In this document: piece after piece, positions 1-4,620 of the stretch
How positions within the stretch are numbered: position 1 is the stretch's first letter
Layout of the letters: each line of letters opens with the position of its first letter
From: Bacillota bacterium
GTDB taxonomy: Bacteria > Bacillota > Clostridia > Peptostreptococcales > Anaerovoracaceae
DNA: 5,544 nucleotides
Assembly: GCA_017543805.1 (NCBI GenBank)
Contig: JAFYFK010000218.1
Span: 1 to 5,544, forward strand
Reading direction: 5' to 3'
Program-made: the position numbers and the translations under genes
Notes under the pieces: model-generated
Database searches by the model: none
The model's input: the letters and a program-made list of their open reading frames with translations, nothing else
What the model was told of the DNA's origin: nothing

Positions 1-1050
1 GTCATCCATCTTTGCGACTGCGGACTGCATAAAGAGCAGCTGAGAATCGCTTCCCGCAGGAAGCCCTGCTCCCCAGCGTCCTGCCATGCCTTTTGCGTAT
101 TCTTTCTTGACTGCTTCTTCCTGCCCCTGCTTGGCATTTTCCCCGGACCAGGGAGTGCCAAAGGGCGGATTTTCGATGAGAAAGCGCATCTTGGTATCCG
201 GGAAACAGTCTGTCTTTAACGTATCTGTGTGCCTGAAATTCTCAGCATTCTGGCCTTTTATGAGCATTTCTGCAAGGCCGACAGCATAAGACGGTCCCAT
301 GAATTCCTGGCCGAACAGGCGGACATCTGCGGTTGGATTATAGTGCTTTAGATATGTGTAGGCAGTCGAAAGCATGCCACCGGTCCCGCAGGCCTGATCG
401 CATACGGTAAGGATCTTTTTATCGTCAAAAATGTCGTCGCAGCCTTCGGAAATCAGGATAGAAACCAGCAGTTTTATAATGTCACGGCCGGTGTAAAACT
501 GACCGGCATCCACATTCTGATAGAACCTACCGATAAGGTTTTCGAAGATGTAACCCATCTTGATGCTGTCGTAGGTCGCTCGGTCAAGATCGAGTTCAGA
601 GAACGCTTTGACGACCGAATATAGGCAGCCGTCCTTGTCCATTTTTTCGATATGTTTGGACATCTCCAGCTCGTTGAGAATATCCTGAACATTCTTGGAG
701 AAGCCTGCTATATATGCCTTGAAGTTGGCTGCTATATGGTCTGCATCGTTGCAGAGCTCCTTAAGCGTGAACTCGCTTGTGTTATAGAACTGGAAGCCGG
801 AATCCTTGCACATGGCCTTGTATGGATAAAGCGGATTGGACTTGAACCGGTCCACGACTTTCTGCTTGGTCGGCGCAAGGGTGCACTCAAACCTGCGGAT
901 GATGGTCATCGGAATTATGACATCTCCGTACTTGTCCGGCATATATGATCCGCGAAGCTTGTTTGCAATGCTCCAGATGAAGTTCGCTTCGGCTGTTACA
1001 TCTACAGGAGTCTCCTCCCAGAGCATGTTTATATTCTTAATCTGATCCAT
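1..1050 (-). CDS. hsdM: Type I restriction-modification DNA methylase subunit HsdM, 3' end missing
   Basis: Open frame of 350 codons from ATG at 1050 running off the left edge without a stop. It is the N6-adenine methylase subunit of a Type I R-M complex (HsdM2S for modification, plus HsdR for cleavage), transferring methyl from S-adenosylmethionine to adenine in the target site. Residues 20-150 resemble the HsdM N-terminal helical domain. Residues 182-190 (AGQFYTGRD) match the conserved AGxFYTPR element, followed by the SAM-binding motif I DQACGTGGM (218-226) and catalytic motif IV NPPF (294-297). Family members are usually about 500 residues or more, so the C-terminal part, and probably hsdS and hsdR, lie outside the window. 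Two usual prolines are replaced (TPR is TGR, DPACG is DQACG). The start is supported by AAAGAGG (1057-1063) six bases upstream, inside the end of the PIN gene, with which it overlaps by 14 nt. Family assignment is firm; sequence specificity cannot be told. Confidence 0.93.
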   Translation of the reverse strand, partial: MDQIKNINMLWEETPVDVTAEANFIWSIANKLRGSYMPDKYGDVIIPMTIIRRFECTLAPTKQKVVDRFKSNPLYPYKAMCKDSGFQFYNTSEFTLKELCNDADHIAANFKAYIAGFSKNVQDILNELEMSKHIEKMDKDGCLYSVVKAFSELDLDRATYDSIKMGYIFENLIGRFYQNVDAGQFYTGRDIIKLLVSILISEGCDDIFDDKKILTVCDQACGTGGMLSTAYTYLKHYNPTADVRLFGQEFMGPSYAVGLAEMLIKGQNAENFRHTDTLKTDCFPDTKMRFLIENPPFGTPWSGENAKQGQEEAVKKEYAKGMAGRWGAGLPAGSDSQLLFMQSAVAKMDD

Positions 1051-1567
1051 TTAAAACCTCTTTAGTTGTTGTAAGATCATCAATTCGTTTTTCTATCTCT
1101 TCTGCAGGCAAACGTACTATGGTGCCGTTTATGTCCTGAAGTTTAGTAAGGCATTCAAGGTACTCACAGCTGTTTATCGTTTTTGACTCAAACAATTCAT
1201 CAAGTATCCCTATCGTTCCGATAATATTGACTGCTTCGAGTCTTGCGGCATTCCGAAGGGCTTTATCTCCTGTCAGAAGTGTTATTTTACGCACTTTTGC
1301 AATTGCCAGCGCAATACAATCATAGCCCGACAGCCTCCCGTATTTATCTGAATAATCCGAAGCAAGATAAAACTCTTCCTCGCTCAGTTCTGTCGTCTGA
1401 AGACCAAGCGCAAGCAGTTTTGGAGAAAGGTCCTTAGGCGCAAGGATCTCATTATCAACAGCATCTTTATTCATCAGGTAGATATAAGGCAGCCTAAACG
1501 GCAGCTCAAGCTTATCTATGCTGAGGAAATCGATCCATACATTTGTGTCGCTGCTGATGTATTCCAT
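1037..1567 (-). CDS. PIN-domain protein, probable toxin ribonuclease
   Basis: A 176-residue protein with a PIN fold in residues 1-125. The acidic residues expected to hold the catalytic metal are all visible: D7 in SSDTNVWIDF, E40 in DNEIL, D83 in YDCIALAIA, and D101 in LLTGDKALRNAA. PIN proteins are Mg2+/Mn2+-dependent RNases, often toxins of type II toxin-antitoxin systems acting on cytoplasmic RNA; activity here is inferred, not shown. Residues 126-176 form a charged tail beyond the usual PIN domain with no motif I recognise. The ATG follows GAGG with an 8-base spacer, 32 nt after the stop of the XRE-metalloprotease gene, so the two are very likely co-transcribed. Its 3' end overlaps hsdM and carries the hsdM ribosome binding site. 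The exact RNA target is unknown. Because all four acidic residues are intact, it is probably an active nuclease rather than a decayed one. Confidence 0.85.
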   Translation of the reverse strand: MEYISSDTNVWIDFLSIDKLELPFRLPYIYLMNKDAVDNEILAPKDLSPKLLALGLQTTELSEEEFYLASDYSDKYGRLSGYDCIALAIAKVRKITLLTGDKALRNAARLEAVNIIGTIGILDELFESKTINSCEYLECLTKLQDINGTIVRLPAEEIEKRIDDLTTTKEVLNGSD

Positions 1568-1599
1568 CTACTGCACCTCAAAGGATCTGCATTCCTGCA

Positions 1600-2610
1600 T
1601 TACGGTGTCATAGGCATATTAAGCAATTCTGCGCCTTTGGACACGCTAATTTCATCTTCTGCAACAGCCCTGAAAACAAGCTGTTTAAAGAGATGACTGT
1701 CTTCATAAGGTATCCTGTGCGGCTCGTTTCTGCGCCAGCCTGCCTTTGAAGCACGCATATAAAAATCTCTGCTTACGCCGTCTGAAAGTATCCCGAGCAG
1801 GTTTGAACGCTTGACGAGAAGCATCATGGATATGCCGTATTCTTTACAGGTCAGAAGCATATCGTTAGTTACGGCAACCCTGCGCAGGCCAAGTTCTCTC
1901 CTCGCATCTTCTGCAGGAAACAGAACCGCGCCGCTGACCGCAGTTGCATAATTTTCGATATCTTTTTCGGAGAGAGTGTCCGGCCAATCAAATGCGAAGT
2001 GACTGACTTCGTGTATCATGGTAGAGCGGATACGTTCCGGACTCATGTTTCTGTTTACAACAATATAAGGTCTGTTGTTAACAGTTCCGTTCATGCCAGA
2101 AAAGTCTCCGCTATCCATATTAAGCATATAAACAAGTATACCCTGATTTTCAAGTGCTGCAGTAAGGTTACCGACAGGCCCGGATAACGGCAGCTGAAGA
2201 TATTCCCGGAGTGATTTTGCATCATATTCAATGTCTCCGGTATAATTCAGACTACGGCAAACCGGTGCAGCCGGCAGTACTTCTCCGCCGAGAAGATTAG
2301 CAGCAGAATAGAATCTAGAAAAATAGTTCTCCACCGAAGAACGAATCAGATCCTGCTGGGAAGTGTTTAATTTGCTATTCTTTCTGAATTCACCATGAAC
2401 AAATTGCAGGTCAGAGGAATTTGAGCCAATAAAATCCGAAACCCTCACATTTAATGCAGCTGCAAGGCGTTTAAGGATCTCCATGCTCGGCCTTCGAGAA
2501 TCATTCTCATAATAAGTAATAGCCATCGGAGTAACGCCGACCTTTTCAGCAAGGGCCTTTTTGGTCAAATCATTTTTGAGTCTGTAATATTTTATATTGC
2601 CGCCTATCAT
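1600..2610 (-). CDS. XRE-family HTH regulator fused to ImmA/IrrE-type zinc metalloprotease
   Basis: A 336-residue protein in two parts. Residues 4-62 are a Cro/C1-type (XRE) helix-turn-helix, with the DNA-reading helices around KKALAEKVGVTPMAITYYEN. Residues about 120-300 are an ImmA/IrrE (COG2856-type) metallopeptidase: the zinc motif HEVSH is at 200-204, with E201 the likely catalytic base, and the third ligand is probably E219 in ENYATAVSGAVLFP, which aligns with the family pattern ExxANxFAxxLLxP. In this family ImmA cleaves the ICEBs1 repressor ImmR, and IrrE/PprI cleaves DdrO after DNA damage. Here repressor and protease are one chain, so autoregulation relieved by self- or partner cleavage is an inference. 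It is the first gene of the XRE-protease, PIN, hsdM cluster and most likely controls the PIN protein. The ATG is preceded by AGGAGG with 8 bases spacing. It has its own promoter and is more AT-rich than dinB. Confidence 0.92.
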   Translation of the reverse strand: MIGGNIKYYRLKNDLTKKALAEKVGVTPMAITYYENDSRRPSMEILKRLAAALNVRVSDFIGSNSSDLQFVHGEFRKNSKLNTSQQDLIRSSVENYFSRFYSAANLLGGEVLPAAPVCRSLNYTGDIEYDAKSLREYLQLPLSGPVGNLTAALENQGILVYMLNMDSGDFSGMNGTVNNRPYIVVNRNMSPERIRSTMIHEVSHFAFDWPDTLSEKDIENYATAVSGAVLFPAEDARRELGLRRVAVTNDMLLTCKEYGISMMLLVKRSNLLGILSDGVSRDFYMRASKAGWRRNEPHRIPYEDSHLFKQLVFRAVAEDEISVSKGAELLNMPMTP

Positions 2611-2622
2611 TACGCATCCCTC

Positions 2623-2661
2623 CTGTTTATATTATACACATTTTTAGCGAAAAATAAACAG
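2623..2661. repeat. Inverted repeats over the cluster promoter, candidate XRE operator
   Basis: CTGTTTAT (2623-2630) and ATAAACAG (2654-2661) form a perfect 8-bp inverted repeat, 31 bp centre to centre, about three helical turns. One arm abuts the -10 box and the ribosome binding site, the other covers the -35 region. Between them a second near-palindrome, ATTTTTAGCGAAAAAT (2640-2655), fills the promoter spacer. A repressor dimer bound at either element would block RNA polymerase. The natural candidate is the adjacent XRE-metalloprotease; that link is inferred. The AT-rich setting means part of the symmetry could be chance. Confidence 0.55.
2631..2658 (-). promoter_or_regulatory. Promoter of the XRE-protease/PIN/hsdM cluster
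   Basis: On the minus strand a perfect TATAAT -10 box lies at 2636-2631, with a weak -35 TTTATT at 2658-2653 (3 of 6 matches, 16-base spacer). Transcription would begin near 2624, at the edge of the AGGAGGGA ribosome binding site (2624-2617), giving a leader of only about 14 nt. The poor -35 box and the surrounding inverted repeats suit a promoter under tight control. It sits just downstream of the rplS terminator, so the cluster need not rely on read-through. Confidence 0.65.
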
Positions 2662-2674
2662 AGATTTTGAAAAC

Positions 2675-2709
2675 AAAAAAATAGAAAAGAGCCTTTTTAC
2701 AGGCTCTTT
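2675..2709 (-). terminator. Intrinsic terminator of rplS
   Basis: Read on the minus strand, AAAGAGCC (2709-2702) pairs with GGCTCTTT (2693-2686) across an 8-base loop. After the stem come TCTA and a run of seven T (2681-2675). It starts 9 bases beyond the rplS stop and precedes the promoter of the XRE-protease gene, so it isolates rplS from the defence cluster. Confidence 0.88.
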
Positions 2710-2718
2710 CTTCTGTGA

Positions 2719-3060
2719 TTACTCTACGCTCTTGATCTTTGCGGCCTTGCCGGTGCGCTCTCTCATGTAGTTGAGCTTAGCGCGTCTTACATCGCCCTTG
2801 CGGACGACTTCGATCTTGTCGATCCTCGGAGAATGGAGCGGGAAGGTCTTTTCAACGCCGACGCCGGAGGAGATCTTTCTTACGGTGAAAGTCTCGCTGA
2901 TGCCGCCGTTCTGCTTCTTGAGAACAAAGCCTTCGAAGATCTGAATTCTCTCTCTGTTGCCTTCCTTGATCTTGACGTGTACACGAACGGTATCGCCTAC
3001 GGAAAACTGAGGAATGTCAGACTTTTCATATTCCTGGGTAATAGATTTGATAAGATCCAT
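2719..3060 (-). CDS. rplS: 50S ribosomal protein L19
   Basis: A complete 113-residue protein, the normal length for bacterial L19, which sits at the interface of the 30S and 50S subunits. The whole chain matches the family: GDTVRVHVKIKEG (22-34), RIQIFEGFVL (38-47), FTVRKISSGVGVEKTFPLHSP (58-78) and the C-terminal block RRAKLNYMRERTGKAAKIK. The ATG is preceded by AAGGAGGA with about 9 bases spacing. In many Firmicutes rplS follows rimM and trmD; here the upstream gene is dinB, and rplS has its own promoter, long leader and terminator, so it appears to be a single-gene transcript. Nothing is missing or odd in the protein. Confidence 0.98.
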   Translation of the reverse strand: MDLIKSITQEYEKSDIPQFSVGDTVRVHVKIKEGNRERIQIFEGFVLKKQNGGISETFTVRKISSGVGVEKTFPLHSPRIDKIEVVRKGDVRRAKLNYMRERTGKAAKIKSVE

Positions 3061-3157
3061 TTTTCGTATCCTCCTTCCTTCTTAGACGTTCTTGACATAC
3101 AAACGCTCAAAACCCTTAGTTTTGCAAGCTTTGTCAGAGGACCGCCCGTAATACGCA
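3061..3157 (-). promoter_or_regulatory. rplS 5' leader, candidate L19 autoregulatory leader
   Basis: The predicted leader is about 97 nt, long for a 113-codon gene. On the minus strand it folds into an extended hairpin (3134-3099): ACAAAGC pairs with GC-G-TTTGT (one bulged G), and above it CAAAAC pairs perfectly with GTTTTG around a TAAGG loop, with a small TTG/A internal loop between. A ribosomal protein L19 leader element is known upstream of rplS in low-GC Gram-positive bacteria and is thought to mediate feedback control by L19. Position and presence of a hairpin fit; I did not match the published consensus base by base. Confidence 0.55.
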
Positions 3158-3163
3158 AGCAAG

Positions 3164-3192
3164 AGTGTAACACATAAAAATCCTGATTTCAA
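3164..3192 (-). promoter_or_regulatory. Promoter of rplS
   Basis: On the minus strand the -35 box TTGAAA (3192-3187) is followed by a 17-base spacer and the -10 box TACACT (3169-3164), which carries an extended TGT immediately upstream. Start of transcription is expected near 3157. A good -35, ideal spacing and TGn extension suit a strongly expressed ribosomal protein gene. It lies 47 bases past the dinB stop codon. Confidence 0.8.
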
Positions 3193-3239
3193 GCGGAAAA
3201 TGCGTATTTTCGGGACTTTTTTAACAGTATTTGCGCGTA

Positions 3240-4454
3240 TCAGTCTTCGGGACCGCTTTTATCCCGCACGGCGTCCCTGCTGACCAGGCTGCCGCGGGTT
3301 ATGGCGCCTTTGCCGAAGCGTTCGCGTATCTCGTCCACGACCTTGTCCGCCCTGCTGTTCTCTTCCCTCGCTCTGGTCCCGAAGATCGACAGCTGTTCCT
3401 CCCCGCTGTAGTTGAGCCCGCTGACGGAAACGCCGAGCAGGCGTATGGGTTCGCCCCGCCAGCATTCGTCGAACAGCCAGCAGGCGTTATCGTAGATATC
3501 ACCGGTCACGTCCGTATATTCGCCGAGCTGAAGCTGGTGGCTGTAGCTTATAAAGTCCGAAGTCTTTATTGTGACCGACACCTGCGAAGCAGTCGTTCCG
3601 AGCGCCCTGAGGCGCCCTCCGACTTTTTCGGAAAGCTGCAGCAGTATGCGCTTCGCCTCGGCTCGGTCGCTGACATCGTGGTCTATTGTGACGCTGTTTC
3701 CGACGCTTTTCTCCACCGTGAGCCCATTGGGGGTCACGCGCGACCCGTCTATGCCGTTGGCGTAGTTCCATATAAGGTCGCCGTGGCTTTTAAGTATCGA
3801 ATGTATAAAGCGCTTTTCCGAGCGCGCGAGGTCTCCAATAGTCTTTATATTGTAAGATACCAGTTTTGCGGCCGAAGACTTTCCGACCATAAACAGATCC
3901 CCGACAGGCTGGGGCCAGAGCTTTTCCGGTATCTCCTCCGGGAACAGCGTGTGGACCTTGTCCGGCTTTTCCATCTCAGAGCCCATCTTTGCGAGTATCT
4001 TATTTACCGACACTCCTACATTGACAGTAAAGCCGAGCTCGTTTTTTATCCTGTCCTTTATCTCGTATGCGGCCTGCACAGGGTCTGACGGATGAGCCCC
4101 GCCCCCCGCGTATTCCAGAAAGCATTCGTCGATGCTGAAACGTTCTATGCATGTGCTGTACTCCTGCAGTATGGCGACCATCGCCCTGCTGCAGCGCACA
4201 TAAAGATCCCTGTCCGGAGGTATCATGACCAGTTGCGGGCATTTGCGCAGAGCCTCCGCGACAGTCTCAGCGGTCTTGATGCCGTACTTCTTTGCCGGTA
4301 TGGACTTTGCCAGTATGATCCCGTGCCTCGAAGCCCGGTCGCCCGCGACGGCAGACGGGATCGTCCGGAGATCGGTATCGGAACCGTCTTCGAGCGCCTT
4401 TACCGCACTCCAGCTGAGGAATGCCGAGTTTACGTCCACGTGCATAATAACCAT
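3240..4454 (-). CDS. dinB: Y-family DNA polymerase IV (DinB-type translesion polymerase)
   Basis: A 404-residue protein when started at ATG 4454. It copies damaged DNA with low fidelity in the cytoplasm. Numbering from that start: HVDVNSAF holds the catalytic D7 and the steric-gate F12, and SIDECFLEY holds the catalytic pair D109-E110. NKILAKMGSEMEKPDK (151-166) is the conserved palm segment, a helix-hairpin-helix follows near 183-215 (MVGKSSAAKL onward), and the little-finger domain covers about 230-345. EQLSIFG (353-359) is a clear beta-clamp binding motif of the QLxLF type. The frame could extend to a TTG at 4499, but that would translate through the promoter; homologues begin a few residues before HVD, supporting ATG 4454 or ATG 4445. 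There is no Shine-Dalgarno at either. Regulation by LexA is likely. It is GC-rich, like the divergent acyltransferase and unlike the defence cluster. Confidence 0.93.
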   Translation of the reverse strand: MVIMHVDVNSAFLSWSAVKALEDGSDTDLRTIPSAVAGDRASRHGIILAKSIPAKKYGIKTAETVAEALRKCPQLVMIPPDRDLYVRCSRAMVAILQEYSTCIERFSIDECFLEYAGGGAHPSDPVQAAYEIKDRIKNELGFTVNVGVSVNKILAKMGSEMEKPDKVHTLFPEEIPEKLWPQPVGDLFMVGKSSAAKLVSYNIKTIGDLARSEKRFIHSILKSHGDLIWNYANGIDGSRVTPNGLTVEKSVGNSVTIDHDVSDRAEAKRILLQLSEKVGGRLRALGTTASQVSVTIKTSDFISYSHQLQLGEYTDVTGDIYDNACWLFDECWRGEPIRLLGVSVSGLNYSGEEQLSIFGTRAREENSRADKVVDEIRERFGKGAITRGSLVSRDAVRDKSGPED

Positions 4455-4460
4455 AATATT

Positions 4461-4489
4461 ATTATACAAAACGTTTGTTCTTAATTCAA
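4461..4489 (-). promoter_or_regulatory. Promoter of dinB
   Basis: On the minus strand the -35 box TTGAAT (4489-4484) and perfect -10 box TATAAT (4466-4461) are 17 bases apart. The expected transcription start is close to 4454, the A of the first plausible ATG of dinB, which would make the message leaderless or nearly so. The spacer contains a LexA-like box. Confidence 0.8.
4468..4481. promoter_or_regulatory. LexA (SOS) box in the dinB promoter
   Basis: On the minus strand AGAACAAACGTTTT matches the Bacillus-type LexA consensus CGAACRNRYGTTYC at 12 of 14 positions, with the core GAAC-N4-GTT intact. It lies wholly between the -35 and -10 boxes except for one or two edge bases, so LexA bound there would exclude RNA polymerase. 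DNA-damage induction of dinB-type polymerases by this route is well established in other bacteria; for this organism it is inferred. Confidence 0.75.
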
Positions 4490-4539
4490 CAGAAATCAAA
4501 GGATCCGCGCAGTTATGCGAAGCGCCGCCCGCGCCGGCC

Positions 4540-4568
4540 TTGAGTGATACCTAAAAAAATGCTATACT
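4540..4568 (+). promoter_or_regulatory. Promoter of the plus-strand acyltransferase gene
   Basis: A -35 box TTGAGT (4540-4545) and -10 box TATACT (4563-4568) are separated by an ideal 17 bases. Transcription should begin near 4575, giving a leader of about 46 nt that opens with a strong hairpin. It is divergent from the dinB promoter, with about 50 bases between the two -35 boxes. Confidence 0.7.
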
Positions 4569-4577
4569 TGCCCGAAA

Positions 4578-4605
4578 CGGAAACTGCGCTTTTTGCGCAG
4601 TTCCG
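4578..4605 (+). promoter_or_regulatory. 5'-leader hairpin of the acyltransferase mRNA
   Basis: AACTGCGC (4582-4589) pairs perfectly with GCGCAGTT (4595-4602) around a TTTTT loop. Three more pairs (CGG with CCG) extend it past a single bulged A, giving about 11 bp. It starts a few bases after the predicted transcription start and ends before the GGAG ribosome binding site (4610-4613). There is no following T-run, so it is not a typical terminator; a 5'-protecting stem or protein site is possible. The same 8-mer GCGCAGTT occurs again at 4507-4514. Confidence 0.55.
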
Positions 4606-4620
4606 CACCGGAGAAAAATT

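Noticed and set aside
652..948. Plus-strand open frame of 98 codons
   Set aside because: It is antisense to the N-terminal half of hsdM, which is open across the whole stretch and matches the family.
3092..3097. TTGACA on the plus strand as a promoter
   Set aside because: No acceptable -10 box lies 16-18 bases downstream and no plus-strand gene follows. It sits in the rplS leader.
3196..3222. Hairpin GAAAAT/ATTTTC followed by a T-run as a terminator
   Set aside because: The T-run follows the stem only on the plus strand, where no gene is read. On the minus strand, downstream of dinB, the stem is weak and no T-run follows, so it does not support a dinB terminator.
3231..4088. Plus-strand open frame of 285 codons
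   Set aside because: It lies antisense to dinB, whose conserved motifs fix the true frame. The translation has no recognisable domain and there is no ribosome binding site; long shadows are common in GC-rich genes.
4455..4499. Extended dinB start at TTG 4499
   Set aside because: It would add 15 residues encoded by the promoter and LexA box, and it lies upstream of the predicted transcription start. Family members begin close to the HVD motif.
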